Notes: generated from the sequence alone by a model not told the origin. Positions 29,568-41,622 are shown, counted from the stretch's first letter. The stretch is DNA of 64,000 nucleotides from Deinococcus sp. KSM4-11 (GCF_004801415.1 NZ_SSNX01000001.1:1240001-1304000); one strand, 5' to 3'. Translations and numbers: made by a program.

Positions 29568-30827
29568 TCAGAGGGCCAGGACGCTGCGGTCTAGGTCGCA
29601 GGCACGCCCCACGCCGAGCAGGCCGAGGGTCAGGTCGAAATCCGCGATGATGTTCTGGATGACCTCGCGCACCCCGTCCTCGCCCGCGATGGCCAGACCG
29701 TAGGCGTAGGGGCGACCCAAAAGCACGGCGCGGGCGCCCAGGGCGAGTGCCTTGACGATGTCCGCGCCGGTGCGGACGCCGCTGTCGAACAGCACCGGCA
29801 GGTCACCGGCCGCCCTGAGCACGCCGGGCAGAGCATCGAGCGCGCCGATGGCTCCGTCGATCTGCCGGCCGCCGTGGTTGGAGACGATCAGGGCGTCCAC
29901 GCCGCGCCCGGCGGCCTCGCGGGCATCGTCCGGGTGCAGGATGCCCTTGAGGACGATGGGAAGAGTCGTCCAGCTGCGCAGGCGGGACAGGTCATCCCAG
30001 GTGAGATCCAGCCGGGTGTAGGTGGCGGTAAAGCGGGCCACGGCCGCGCGCATCTGCTCCAGACTCAGGTGGTAGGTGCGGCCTTTCGCAGCGAGTTCCG
30101 CTCCGACACGCAGGAGGGCCGGCGTGCGTGGCGGCGTGACGTCCGGGCCAAGGGCGGGTTCGCTCAGGTGCGCCCGGAATACGGGATCGCTGAGGTACTG
30201 GGCGAGCCCCCGCCCCCGCATGAACGGCAGGCTGCCCAGGTCGAGGTCGCGGGGCCGCCAGCCGAGCATGGTCGTGTCGAGCGTCAGGACGATCGCCTGC
30301 GCGCCGCACGTCTCGGCCCGCCGGAGCAGGGAACGGGTCAGGTCGTCGTCGCGGCTCCAGTACAGCTGAAACCAGCGTGGGCTCTCGCCCATGGCGGCCG
30401 CGCAGTCTTCCATCGGCACGGATGCCTGCGAGGAGTAGATGAAGGGAATCCCCTCGGCGGCGGCGGCGCGGGCGACGGCCAGATCGGCCTCCGGATGGGC
30501 GCATTCGAGCACGCCCAGCGGCGCGAGCAGCAGCGGGGTGGCGTAGGTCTGGCCCAGCAGCCGGATACTCAGCTCCCGGCTGGTCTGGCCGCGGAGGTGC
30601 CGGGGCAGCAGTTGAATCCGTTCGAAGGCCGCCAGGTTCGCGCGCAGGGTGCGCTCCGCACCGGCCCCGCCCGCCAGGTAGGCGAAATCCGGGGCCTTCA
30701 GGTGGATCCGCGCTGCCTCCTGGAGCCGCTCCGGCGCGACAGGCACCGCCGGTTTCTCGCCGCCGAGGCCGCGCACGTACACCTGGGTCTGCCGGGCGCG
30801 GCCACGTCCGACGGGGTCAGAGTTCAT
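29568..30827 (-). CDS. FMN-dependent alpha-hydroxy-acid oxidase (lactate oxidase/2-monooxygenase-like)
   Basis: The 419-residue TIM-barrel flavoprotein of the glycolate/lactate oxidase family shows [17 protein letters not shown], the [11 protein letters not shown] loop, [11 protein letters not shown] with the FMN-contacting Lys, and [12 protein letters not shown] with the catalytic His and substrate-binding Arg. [15 protein letters not shown] completes the FMN site. The long central insertion (about 190-250) is typical of lactate 2-monooxygenases rather than short lactate oxidases. Substrate is not certain. Confidence 0.85.
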   Translation of the reverse strand: MNSDPVGRGRARQTQVYVRGLGGEKPAVPVAPERLQEAARIHLKAPDFAYLAGGAGAERTLRANLAAFERIQLLPRHLRGQTSRELSIRLLGQTYATPLLLAPLGVLECAHPEADLAVARAAAAEGIPFIYSSQASVPMEDCAAAMGESPRWFQLYWSRDDDLTRSLLRRAETCGAQAIVLTLDTTMLGWRPRDLDLGSLPFMRGRGLAQYLSDPVFRAHLSEPALGPDVTPPRTPALLRVGAELAAKGRTYHLSLEQMRAAVARFTATYTRLDLTWDDLSRLRSWTTLPIVLKGILHPDDAREAAGRGVDALIVSNHGGRQIDGAIGALDALPGVLRAAGDLPVLFDSGVRTGADIVKALALGARAVLLGRPYAYGLAIAGEDGVREVIQNIIADFDLTLGLLGVGRACDLDRSVLAL

Positions 30828-30833
30828 GGGTCA

Positions 30834-30839
30834 AGCATA
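30834..30839 (-). promoter_or_regulatory. -10 box TATGCT, leaderless start of the hydroxy-acid oxidase gene
   Basis: On the minus strand TATGCT is 6 nt upstream of the ATG at 30827. Confidence 0.55.
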
Positions 30840-30934
30840 CGAATGTGATGTGCAGGGGGGATGAAGGTCGCCGCGTGTGAACTGGACAGCGCCCGCTCCG
30901 CCAGAGGCAGACGCGGGCGCTTGGGGACGGCGCT

Positions 30935-31906
<972 letters not shown>

Positions 31907-31982
31907 GGTAGAGACCTCCGGGGCCGGCATGCTGGCCCCTGCTGGGTGATGGGGGTGGAGAAAACTGGTCGGTGACCTGAAG

Positions 31983-32852
<870 letters not shown>

Positions 32853-32904
32853 GGGGACTCCGGCCGAACTGGACGCCGCAGGGACGTCCGGCTCAGGGCG
32901 CGTC

Positions 32905-32912
32905 AGTATACT
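32905..32912. promoter_or_regulatory. Symmetric divergent -10 element AGTATACT (rsmA and TPR gene)
   Basis: AGTATACT is a perfect palindrome, so TATACT is read as a -10 box on both strands. On the plus strand it ends 6 nt before the ATG at 32919 (leaderless); on the minus strand it gives rsmA a leader of about 45 nt. Confidence 0.55.
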
Positions 32913-32918
32913 TCCGCC

Positions 32919-33767
32919 ATGACGGAACCTGCCGGTGCGGGCCAGCGCACGGACGCGCCCAGCCCCACGACTCCTCCCCTGCCGGACCTGGCTGACCTGA
33001 TCCGGGCGGGCGAGTGGCGGCGGGCGCTGGCCACCGCCCGCGTGACCCGCGCCGACGCCCACGTGGAGGACGCCCTGAGTGCCGTGGTCGGGATCCTGGA
33101 GGCCGTGCGGGCGCGGCGCTACCCGGTGGCCCGGCGCACGCTGAAGGAACTGCGTGAGGCGTTGACCGAGGGCAGCACCCCGGAGTTCGCCCTATTGCGC
33201 CGCCAACTCGATCCGGACGTCATCGAAGGGGCGCTGGCCGTGCTGGATCTCAAACCCGAGGCGGCCGCACTCGAGGAGGACGGCCTGGAAGGCATTCTGA
33301 CTCCAGCGCTGGCCGTGCCCCTGACGCGCGCGGAGGCGCTGAACAGCCTGGGCGTGCGGGCCACGGTGCTGGGGAATGCCCACCGTGCCCGTGAACGGTT
33401 CGAGGAGGCCCTGCAGGCGGATCCCGGTCACTACCGGGCGATCACGAACCTGGGGAACCTGAGCCTGGAGGCCGGTGATGCGAAGGCCGCCGAAGCCCGT
33501 TACCGCGAGGCCCTGAAATTGAATGCCGAGTACGACGGCGCCCACCACAACCTGGGCGTGGCCTTGCGCCGCCAGGGTCGCGTGGGCGAGGCCGTCAGCG
33601 CGATCCGCCGTGGCCAGCGGCTGAGCATGCGCCGCTCGAAGGACGACACGCAGGCCGAGATGCGCGAACAGTTCGCCGGGAGTCCGTTGCTGCGCTGGAT
33701 CCGCATTGTGGTGATCGCGGTGATTGTGGTGCTGGTGCTGCTGGCCCTGCGCGGCCTGGGGCACTGA
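32919..33767 (+). CDS. Tail-anchored TPR protein
   Basis: The 282-residue protein has at least two clear tetratricopeptide units (about 138-215, NSLGVRATVLGNAHRARERF and NLGNLSLEAGDAKAAEARY) and a third partial unit. A single C-terminal membrane helix (WIRIVVIAVIVVLVLLALRGL) leaves almost nothing outside, so the TPR part faces the cytoplasm. The start at 32919 is fixed by the promoter; earlier in-frame sequence overlaps rsmA. Partner proteins are unknown. Confidence 0.8.
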   Translation: MTEPAGAGQRTDAPSPTTPPLPDLADLIRAGEWRRALATARVTRADAHVEDALSAVVGILEAVRARRYPVARRTLKELREALTEGSTPEFALLRRQLDPDVIEGALAVLDLKPEAAALEEDGLEGILTPALAVPLTRAEALNSLGVRATVLGNAHRARERFEEALQADPGHYRAITNLGNLSLEAGDAKAAEARYREALKLNAEYDGAHHNLGVALRRQGRVGEAVSAIRRGQRLSMRRSKDDTQAEMREQFAGSPLLRWIRIVVIAVIVVLVLLALRGLGH

Positions 33768-33770
33768 CCC

Positions 33771-35255
33771 ATGCCCGAGTGGGTGCTGGCCCCGGTGGGC
33801 GCGCGGCGCGTGGACGTGCGGCTGGAACGCGCTGGCCTGCTGGATCTGGCCATGGAGGACGCGGGCCGGGCCGTGGCGGATCACGTCTGTACGGTCTGGC
33901 CTGCTGGAGACGTGGTGCTCCTGGCGGGCGGCGGCGCGAACGGCGGCGATGCCTTCGTGGCCGCTCGGTATCTGCGGGTGCGCGGCTTTGACCCAACGGT
34001 TCTGGCCCTGCCATCGAAGCACGCGCTGACCCACTTGAACCGGCGGCGCTGGCGGGCGCTGGGCGGTACGGTCAGTCCCCTGACGCCGCCCTCACTGCGG
34101 CGGGCGCTCGCCGACGCCGCAGTGGTTATTGACGGTCTGCTCGGCACCGGATTTACACCGCCCCTGCGCCCTGCCCTGCTGGCCCTGATCAGCAGCGTGA
34201 ACGGCTGGCAGGCGGAGGGCGGGCGGGTCGTGGCCATCGACCTGCCCAGCGGTTTGGACGCGCTTTCCTCGCGGGTGCCGGAAGGCGCCCTGCGCGCCAC
34301 CTCGACCGTGACATTCATGGGTGTGAAACCCGCCCTGCTGTTCGGCCCGGCCGCCGTGCAGGCCGGTTCGGTTCGTCTCGCCCCGCTGTCGGTGATGCCC
34401 GGCTGGGTCGAGCAGGAGGCGCTGGCGGCCCGGCCCACCGATGCGGAGGTGGGGGCCCTGTTGCCCGTCCGGCACGCGGACGCACACAAGGGCACGGCGG
34501 GACGGGTCTGGGTGGTCGGCGGTCATCCGGGCACGACGGGCGCGCCGGCCCTGGCGGGGGTGGGGGCCTTGCGGGCAGGCGCTGGACTGGTCACCGTCCA
34601 CTCCACGGCAGACGTGCCCCTGGTCACGGCGGAACTGATGGTCAGGCGGCATCCGTCGTGGGACGTGGCCATGGCCGAGTGGCTGGCTGGCCCAAGCCCA
34701 AATGCGCTGGCCGTCGGCATGGGCCTCGGCCCGGAGGCGACTGCCGTGGCGCGCTCCCTGCTGAGCCTGAAACTCCCGACGGTGGTGGATGCCGACGCCC
34801 TGCAGCCGGAACTGGCCGGACACGGACACGCGCAGGTGATCTGGACGCCCCATCCCGGCGAGGCGGCGCGGCTCCTGAACGTTGAGTCCTCCGAGATCAC
34901 GCGGGAGCCGCTGGAGGCCGCACGCGCCCTGCAGTCCCGTCTGGGCGGCGTGGTAGTACTCAAGGGCGGCCCGAGCGTCGTTGCGTATGCGGGTGGGCTG
35001 AGCGTGTCGCGCGGCGGGCATCCGGGCATGGCGACCGCCGGGATGGGCGACACGCTGTCCGGCATCCTTGCGGCGTTGCTGGGGCAGGGCGTCCCTGCGG
35101 TGGATGCGGCGGTCGCGGGGGTCCGGCTGCACGCGCGGGCCGGAGAGCGGGCCGGAGCCGCGCACGGGTACGGCCTGATCGCGTCGGACGTCGCGCTGGA
35201 ACTCGGACGGGCCTGGGACGACCTTGGGCACAGCCCGCCCGAGCGGGCATGGTAG
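33771..35255 (+). CDS. nnr: Bifunctional NAD(P)H-hydrate epimerase/dehydratase (YjeF)
   Basis: The 494-residue fusion has an N-terminal epimerase domain (about 1-215, with GGGANGGDAFVAAR and VVIDGLLGTGF) and a C-terminal ADP/ATP-dependent dehydratase domain (about 225-490, with DADALQ, TPHPGEAARL and the ribokinase-like MATAGMGDTLSGI). It repairs NADHX and NADPHX formed spontaneously or by heat. Gene order and the 3-nt gap to the TPR gene suggest co-transcription. Confidence 0.92.
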   Translation: MPEWVLAPVGARRVDVRLERAGLLDLAMEDAGRAVADHVCTVWPAGDVVLLAGGGANGGDAFVAARYLRVRGFDPTVLALPSKHALTHLNRRRWRALGGTVSPLTPPSLRRALADAAVVIDGLLGTGFTPPLRPALLALISSVNGWQAEGGRVVAIDLPSGLDALSSRVPEGALRATSTVTFMGVKPALLFGPAAVQAGSVRLAPLSVMPGWVEQEALAARPTDAEVGALLPVRHADAHKGTAGRVWVVGGHPGTTGAPALAGVGALRAGAGLVTVHSTADVPLVTAELMVRRHPSWDVAMAEWLAGPSPNALAVGMGLGPEATAVARSLLSLKLPTVVDADALQPELAGHGHAQVIWTPHPGEAARLLNVESSEITREPLEAARALQSRLGGVVVLKGGPSVVAYAGGLSVSRGGHPGMATAGMGDTLSGILAALLGQGVPAVDAAVAGVRLHARAGERAGAAHGYGLIASDVALELGRAWDDLGHSPPERAW

Positions 35256-35258
35256 GGT
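35253..35258 (+). promoter_or_regulatory. -10 box TAGGGT built on the nnr stop codon
   Basis: TAGGGT begins with the nnr TAG stop and ends 6 nt before the ATG at 35265. It is the same arrangement as at rlmN. Confidence 0.5.
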
Positions 35259-35264
35259 CGCAGT

Positions 35265-35972
35265 ATGCAGGGTCTGCTGAGTGATATTCCGCTGCTGGGC
35301 GCACTGGAACTGATCCACACGACCCGGCAGACCGGCGTGCTGGAGGTGCAGACAGACGTGCCCTACACCGTGGCTTTCGTGGGCGGTGAAATCGTATCCG
35401 GCGGGATTGTCGACTGGATCGGCCTGGAGGCCCTGTACGCCAGCCCGCTGCTGGCAGAGACCGGATCGTTCGCCTTTCAGCAGAAACCCGTGACCGGCCG
35501 CCCGCTGGGGGCCTTCAACCATGTCGTGTCCGACTGGGCCCGCACCACGGACGAGTGGCAGGAGGTGTGCGCGGTGATCAGCAGTCCCAGCCGCTATTAC
35601 CGTGGCGCCGAGCCCCTGTTCGATCTGGAGGGCGGCCGATCCGTGCGCGCGGTGGCGCGGGAGGCCGAGGTGCCGGTCTTTCAGGTGGCGCAGTTCGTGG
35701 TGCGGGCGCTGCGCGAAGGTCGGCTGGAGGCCCGCGAGCGCTTCGAGTGGTTCCGCCTGAAGTTGCAGGCCGCGCCGCGCCGCACGGGTGCGCAGCCGGA
35801 ACCGCTGCAGCCGCTGGGGCAGCTGATCGCCGAGGGCATGCCGCTGCGCGAGGCCCGCGCCCGGCTACTGAACGAGCTGCGGATGGGCCTGCGGTTTCCG
35901 GGGAGCGGCTGGGTGTGGCGCGATCTGGTGTGGGAAGTGCAGCAGGATCTGGCCGCGCACACGGCACCCTGA
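35265..35972 (+). CDS. DUF4388 domain protein
   Basis: The 235-residue protein opens with a DUF4388 (PATAN-like) domain (residues 1-100, MQGLLSDIPLLGALELIHTTRQTGVLEV), and this is followed by a winged-helix-like segment (about 125-170). DUF4388 proteins often sit in two-component or gliding-type signalling networks in Deinococcus, cyanobacteria and myxobacteria. No regulator is adjacent. No membrane segment is present. Confidence 0.8.
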   Translation: MQGLLSDIPLLGALELIHTTRQTGVLEVQTDVPYTVAFVGGEIVSGGIVDWIGLEALYASPLLAETGSFAFQQKPVTGRPLGAFNHVVSDWARTTDEWQEVCAVISSPSRYYRGAEPLFDLEGGRSVRAVAREAEVPVFQVAQFVVRALREGRLEARERFEWFRLKLQAAPRRTGAQPEPLQPLGQLIAEGMPLREARARLLNELRMGLRFPGSGWVWRDLVWEVQQDLAAHTAP

Positions 35973-36041
35973 GCTCTGTGGACAGGACGCCCTTTGCCTG
36001 ACCAGTGACGCTCAGGGAGCCGGACCCCGGCGCGGCTGGTC

Positions 36042-36047
36042 TAGAAT
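36042..36047 (+). promoter_or_regulatory. -10 box TAGAAT, leaderless start of the PlsY fusion gene
   Basis: TAGAAT ends 7 nt before the ATG at 36055. An earlier in-frame ATG (36046) overlaps the box itself, so 36055 is the functional start. Confidence 0.6.
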
Positions 36048-36054
36048 GCCGCTC

Positions 36055-37728
36055 ATGCTGTTTCTGTCCGTGCTGCTCCTGGCCGTCGCGTTCCTCGTGG
36101 GGAGCGCCCCCGTCGGGCACACGCTGCTGGCGCGGGTGGGCGTCGATGGCAGGACGAACAATCCCTACAACCTCGGGGTCGAGAACGTCCTGCGCCGGGT
36201 CGGCCCCGGCCTGGCGATCACGACCGCACTGCTGGACGCCGCAAAGGGCTTTCTGGCGGTGCTGATGGCCGCCAGCCTGCACCTGCCCGAGGTGGCGGTG
36301 CTGGGCGCCCTGGCCGCGTACCTGGGGCACCTGAATCCGCCGCCGCGCCTGTACGGCCCGATGCCGCCGCGTGGCCGGGGAAACCTCGTGCTGCTGGGGG
36401 TGCTCGCCGGGCTGGCGGTCACGGGAGCGGTGCCGCTGTGGGCCGCCGCGCTGCCGGTCGTGGTCTACGCCGGGGTCAGCGGGTATTGGGGCTTCGTGTC
36501 GATGGGCACGCTGGCGGGCCTCCTGGCCTTCGCGGTGGCGGTGGCGCTGCTGCCCACGCCGGTCACGGCGAAACTCGCGGGGCTGGGGCTGCTGCTGGCC
36601 GCCACGTGGCGTTTCAAGGAGAACCTGGGCCGCATTCTGGACGGCACCGAGCCCCGGCTGGGCGATCAGGTGCCGCTGGCGGGCAAGCGTGCCGACGAGG
36701 TCGTGACGGCCTTCATGATCCACCCGATGACTGTGGAGAACTTCTGGCAGACGCGGCGCTTCGCGTGGCTGAAGCCCCTGGTCGAGCGCGGCCTGATCAG
36801 CGAGGCGAGCGTGCGCGACCTCGCCAAGACCCTGCGGCCCATGAAGGTCGGAGAGTTGCGCGGGATCCGCACGGTGGACGGCAAGAGCATCCGCTGTTAC
36901 CTGCTCTCCAGCCCGCTGCTGCCGGACGTCTTCCGGGACGATCCGGAGCTGGCCACGCGCCGCGCCATCGAGGGCGCCCGCCTGGCGCGCGAACTCGGCG
37001 CGGAGGTCTTCGGCCTGGGGGCCTTCTGGTCCGTGGTGGGCAACAAGGGACTGGACGTGCAGGCTGCCGTGCCGGAGATCACGGTCACGAACGGCGGGGC
37101 GTACACGTCGGGCACCATCAAGGCCGCGATTCCCGGCATTCTGGAGCACTTCGCCGCCACGGGCCGCGACCTCGGCGAGGCGACCGCTGCGGTGGTCGGG
37201 GCCAACGGCGTGGTGGCCTTCGGGATCGCCCGCACGATTGCGCCGCAGGTGAAGCGGCTGATCATGGTGGGCCGCGACATGGAGCGGCTGGAACGCAGCG
37301 CCGCCACCCTGCGCCGGGCCGTGAAGGACACCGAGATCGTCACGACCACGTCCTACGATCAGCTCAAGGATGCATCGCTGATCTTCACGGCGACGAGCGA
37401 CCCGAATCCGGTGATCTTCCCGCAGCACGTGCAGCCCGGCGCGTGGATCTTCGACGAGGGCCGCCCGGTCGATGTGGATGAGAGCGTGCGGAGCGTGCCC
37501 GGCGTGCGGATTATTCCGGGCGGCGTGGTGCGTCCGCCCGGCGGGATGACCAGCAACATCGATCTGCAATTCGGGGTGGGGGCCGTGCCCGCCTGCCTCG
37601 CGGAGACGCTGATCATCGCGGCGACGGGCGAGCACCAGCGCAAGAGCCTGGGGCCGCAGACGCTCACGGAGAACATCAACTTCTTCGTCGAGGAAGCGCA
37701 CACGCTGGGCTTCGAGGTCGTGGACTGA
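36055..37728 (+). CDS. Fusion of PlsY-like glycerol-3-phosphate acyltransferase and acyl-ACP-reductase-like domain
   Basis: The 557-residue protein has two parts. Residues 1-205 form a PlsY-like membrane domain: GSAPVGHTLLARVGVD, then NLGVENVLRRVG, a degenerate second motif around LGHLNPPPRLYG, and KENLGRILDGTEP matching PlsY motif 3. Residues about 218-557 are soluble and resemble cyanobacterial long-chain acyl-ACP reductase: EVFGLGAFWSVV, a dinucleotide motif VVGANGVVAFG (380-390), RIIPGGVVRP, and C514 in PACLAETL, at the place of the acyl-thioester cysteine. It may channel an acyl intermediate into fatty aldehyde. The joint function is inferred. Confidence 0.75.
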   Translation: MLFLSVLLLAVAFLVGSAPVGHTLLARVGVDGRTNNPYNLGVENVLRRVGPGLAITTALLDAAKGFLAVLMAASLHLPEVAVLGALAAYLGHLNPPPRLYGPMPPRGRGNLVLLGVLAGLAVTGAVPLWAAALPVVVYAGVSGYWGFVSMGTLAGLLAFAVAVALLPTPVTAKLAGLGLLLAATWRFKENLGRILDGTEPRLGDQVPLAGKRADEVVTAFMIHPMTVENFWQTRRFAWLKPLVERGLISEASVRDLAKTLRPMKVGELRGIRTVDGKSIRCYLLSSPLLPDVFRDDPELATRRAIEGARLARELGAEVFGLGAFWSVVGNKGLDVQAAVPEITVTNGGAYTSGTIKAAIPGILEHFAATGRDLGEATAAVVGANGVVAFGIARTIAPQVKRLIMVGRDMERLERSAATLRRAVKDTEIVTTTSYDQLKDASLIFTATSDPNPVIFPQHVQPGAWIFDEGRPVDVDESVRSVPGVRIIPGGVVRPPGGMTSNIDLQFGVGAVPACLAETLIIAATGEHQRKSLGPQTLTENINFFVEEAHTLGFEVVD

Positions 37729-37798
37729 TCCCCGGACGCGGTCTAGGTGTGCGGCAGGCAGACGGTCAGGTCTGCGCCAGACGTTCATGGAGCGTGCC

Positions 37799-37804
37799 TA
37801 TGCT
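37799..37804 (+). promoter_or_regulatory. -10 box TATGCT for the PLD-like gene
   Basis: TATGCT ends 6 nt before a GTG at 37811 and 9 nt before the ATG at 37814, pointing to a leaderless GTG start. Confidence 0.5.
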
Positions 37805-37810
37805 GCCAGG

Positions 37811-39304
37811 GTGATGTGGCCAGCCCCGAACCGTTGCCTGTCCCTGCTGGCGCTGCTGGCCCTGAGTGTCTGCGCCCCGGTCCGCGCGGCCGAACTGCCG
37901 CTCCTCCTGGGAGGCCTGCTTCCGCCCCAGCCCCTGGTGACGCCCGCCACCCCCTGCACAGCCCCCACGGATCACCTGGCCCTGCGGCTGTGGGAACTCG
38001 TGCGGCTGGAGGGCGGCCCTGACCTGACCTGCGGGAACGCCTTCCAGGGCTTCGTGCGGACACCCCGCAGCGCCACGGTGCCCGAGGACGCGTTTCAGGT
38101 GACGGCGGATCAGATCCGCGCGGCGCACAGCGAGGTGCTGCTGACCACCATGGAGTGGCGTCCGGGGGGCGTGAATCCCGGCATGGTGTTCGCCCAGGCG
38201 GTGCGTGACCTGCATGACCGCGTGCTTGCCCATCCGGAGGCGTATCCACAGGGCATGACGATCCGGCTGCTGCTGGGCGGCCTGCCGGATTTTCTACGGC
38301 CTGATGGGGCCACGCAGGTGATGTCGGTGGCCCACGACCTGCGCAGTCTGGGCGTGCCGCTCAATGACCCCACGATCGGGTGGACGGTCACGCTGCTGAA
38401 CTACCGCTACCTGCCGCACAGCCACGTGAAGTTGCACGTCATCGACGGAACGGATCTGACGGTGGCCGGGTACAACTACACGGACTGGCACCTGCCCGCC
38501 TCCGAACCGGGGGGCCGTGACCTGCACGACGTGGGCCTGCATATGTCGGGCCCGGTCGCCCAGAGCGGCGTGGCGGTCTTCGACGACCTGTGGCGCAACA
38601 GCCGCGAACTGGTCTGCCCCGACGGCGTGGGCGCCGATGAGGTGACGGTTCGCTGCGCCTTACAGCCGGCCGCACCGCCCAGCCATCCGGCCGTCGTGCG
38701 CGCGGCGGTGACGACCGGTTCGGCCCACGCGTTCATGCTCTACCGCCGAACCGGTGTGGATCAGGCCGATCTGGCCCACCTGGCCCTGCTGGACGCGGCG
38801 CGCACGCAGGTCGACCTGATGCAGGCGGATTTCGGCCCTCCGCTGACGTGCTGGTACGCCTACCTGAATCCCTCGACCTGCCCCACCCGCGACTGGACGA
38901 CATACATGACCGAGGTGCTCTCGGCCCTGCGGCGCGGCGTACACGTGCGGTTGCTGCTGGTGGACTACGGCATCGGGGCCGCGCCGAACCGCAGCGGCGT
39001 GGCCCTGCTGCGCCGGGAACTGCACCGCCGGGGGATGGATGACCGCTTCGAGGCGCGCTACACCACGTTCAACATGCACACCAAGGCCCTCACCGTGGAT
39101 CACGAGCTGGTGATCACCGGCAGCATGAACTTCCACTTCGCGTCGTGGGGCAGCCTGGGGCTCGCAGAGGCGGCACTGGCAACCGACGATCCCACGGCGG
39201 TGGCCGAGCAGGAGGCGAGTTTCAATGAGGTCTGGGCGCATGGCAGCCGCCCGGTGCCTGAGGAGCGCTGGCTGCCGAACGTCGTGCAGGATCTGGTGAA
39301 CTGA
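37811..39304 (+). CDS. Exported phospholipase D-like protein
   Basis: The 497-residue protein has a signal peptide (LSLLALLALSVCAPVRA) and two HKD motifs: HVKLHVIDGTDLTVAGYN at about 200 and MHTKALTVDHELVITGSMN at about 425. Both His-Lys-Asp sets are complete, so catalysis is likely. PLD-superfamily members act on phosphodiesters such as phospholipids, cardiolipin or nucleic acids; the substrate is unknown. Export places it at the envelope or outside. The start may be the GTG at 37811 or the ATG one codon later. Confidence 0.82.
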   Translation: MMWPAPNRCLSLLALLALSVCAPVRAAELPLLLGGLLPPQPLVTPATPCTAPTDHLALRLWELVRLEGGPDLTCGNAFQGFVRTPRSATVPEDAFQVTADQIRAAHSEVLLTTMEWRPGGVNPGMVFAQAVRDLHDRVLAHPEAYPQGMTIRLLLGGLPDFLRPDGATQVMSVAHDLRSLGVPLNDPTIGWTVTLLNYRYLPHSHVKLHVIDGTDLTVAGYNYTDWHLPASEPGGRDLHDVGLHMSGPVAQSGVAVFDDLWRNSRELVCPDGVGADEVTVRCALQPAAPPSHPAVVRAAVTTGSAHAFMLYRRTGVDQADLAHLALLDAARTQVDLMQADFGPPLTCWYAYLNPSTCPTRDWTTYMTEVLSALRRGVHVRLLLVDYGIGAAPNRSGVALLRRELHRRGMDDRFEARYTTFNMHTKALTVDHELVITGSMNFHFASWGSLGLAEAALATDDPTAVAEQEASFNEVWAHGSRPVPEERWLPNVVQDLVN

Positions 39305-39342
39305 GGGGCGTGCGGGGCACGGTTTGCGGGCCTGGGGTTCCG

Positions 39343-39348
39343 TAGACT
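39343..39348 (+). promoter_or_regulatory. -10 box TAGACT upstream of the ispH mini-ORF
   Basis: TAGACT ends 6 nt before an ATG at 39355 that is not in the ispH frame. It is the only obvious promoter element for ispH. Confidence 0.5.
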
Positions 39349-39354
39349 GTCGGC

Positions 39355-39397
39355 ATGATCGTCTGTTCCGTTTTTATTCGTGTGGTCGGGGCCAGCC

Positions 39398-39405
<8 letters not shown>
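39355..39405 (+). CDS. Leaderless mini-ORF overlapping the ispH start
   Basis: The 16-codon frame ([16 protein letters not shown]) begins exactly where a leaderless mRNA from the TAGACT box would start. It ends with a TGA at 39403-39405, five bases beyond the GTG start of ispH (39398-39400). Ribosomes finishing this peptide would be well placed to start ispH, which has no clear Shine-Dalgarno sequence. The peptide itself may have no function. No conservation data are available to me. Confidence 0.4.
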
Positions 39406-40389
<984 letters not shown>

Positions 40390-40393
<4 letters not shown>

Positions 40394-40710
40394 GCGTCTC
40401 CCCAGTCGTCCTGGGGGCGCTGGCGGTGGCATTCCGGGTGTTCGTGGCGTGGCAGGTGGTGTGGGGAGTAATCGCGTTCGTGACGGTGTGGCGGGACAAG
40501 GTGCTCTCCTCGGGAAACCGGCGCCGCGTGCCGGAGCGGACGCTGCACCGGGCGGAAGCGTGGGGCGGGTGGCTGGGATCGTTCGTCGCCCAGCGGGTCT
40601 TCCGGCACAAGACGCGCAAGGCGACGTATCAGCGGGTGTATCGCCCGATCGCGCTGTGCTGGCTGGTGGCGTGGGTCGCGGTCATCGGATTCAGGGTCGT
40701 CGTGGCCTGA
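40390..40710 (+). CDS. DUF1294 small membrane protein
   Basis: The 106-residue protein has a hydrophobic helix at each end and the DUF1294 core between them ([41 protein letters not shown]). Family function is unknown; in other bacteria it is sometimes fused to a cold-shock domain. The GTG overlaps the ispH stop (GTGA), so it is translationally coupled to ispH. Confidence 0.8.
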
Positions 40711-40767
40711 GTCGCACAGCAAGTCTTTCCATTTGTAATGCAGCTCAAGATTTGACTTAACATGTGC

Positions 40768-40773
40768 TACCTT
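40768..40773 (+). promoter_or_regulatory. -10 box TACCTT, leaderless start of lysZ
   Basis: An extended-type TGCTACCTT ends 7 nt before the lysZ ATG at 40781. A TTGACT at 40752 is too close to act as its -35. Confidence 0.5.
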
Positions 40774-40780
40774 TGGCGGC

Positions 40781-41584
40781 ATGATTGTGGTGAAGGTCGG
40801 CGGGAGTGCAGGAATCGATTACGACGCGGTGTGCGCGGACATTGCCACCCGCTGGACAGCCGGCGAGCAATTGATCCTCGTGCATGGTGGAAGCGGTGAG
40901 ACGAACCGCGTGGCGGAGGCCCTGGGCCACCCGCCGAAGTTCGTGACCAGCCCCAGCGGCTACACCTCGCGCTTTACGGATCGGCAGACCCTGGAAATCT
41001 TCGAGATGGTGTACTGCGGCAAGATGAACAAGGGCATCGTCGAACGCCTGCAGCGCCTGGGCGTGAACGCTGTCGGCCTGTCGGGCCTGGACGGCCGCAT
41101 CTTCGAGGGCCGCCACAAGGACAGTGTGCGCGTGGTCGAGGACGGCAAGACCAAGATCCTGCGCGGCGACCATACCGGTACGGTCGAGAAGGTCAACACG
41201 GGCCTGCTGGAACTGCTGCTGGGTGCGGGGTATCTGCCGGTGCTGACTCCCCCGGCCAGCAGTTACGAGGGCGTGGCCATCAATGTGGACGGCGACCGAG
41301 CCGCCGCCGCCCTGGCCGTGGCCCTGAAGGCCGACGCCCTGCTGCTGCTGTCGAACGTGCCCGGCCTGCTGCGCGCCTACCCGGACGAATCCAGCCTGAT
41401 CCACGAGATTCCCGCGAACGACGTCGAGTCCTACCTGGAATTCGCGCAGGATCGCATGAAAAAGAAGGTGCTCGGCGCCGCCGAGGCCGTACAGGGGGGG
41501 GTGAAGCGCGTCATCTTCGGAGATGCGCGGGCCGGGCAACCCGTCAGTGCCGCGCTGGCCGGAGCGGGCACCGTCGTCCAGTAA
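40781..41584 (+). CDS. lysZ: [LysW]-aminoadipate/[LysW]-glutamate kinase LysZ
   Basis: This 267-residue amino-acid-kinase-fold enzyme of the ArgB/LysZ family shows VVKVGGSAG at the start, [26 protein letters not shown], and [17 protein letters not shown]. The length and the [21 protein letters not shown] segment fit LysZ of Thermus/Deinococcus rather than ArgB. It phosphorylates the side-chain carboxyl of aminoadipate carried on LysW, one step before LysY. The LysW carrier and LysX ligase are not in the window. Confidence 0.87.
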   Translation: MIVVKVGGSAGIDYDAVCADIATRWTAGEQLILVHGGSGETNRVAEALGHPPKFVTSPSGYTSRFTDRQTLEIFEMVYCGKMNKGIVERLQRLGVNAVGLSGLDGRIFEGRHKDSVRVVEDGKTKILRGDHTGTVEKVNTGLLELLLGAGYLPVLTPPASSYEGVAINVDGDRAAAALAVALKADALLLLSNVPGLLRAYPDESSLIHEIPANDVESYLEFAQDRMKKKVLGAAEAVQGGVKRVIFGDARAGQPVSAALAGAGTVVQ

Positions 41585-41622
41585 GCAGGGAACGACCCGC
41601 AGGCCGGCCGCGTACCCACGGC

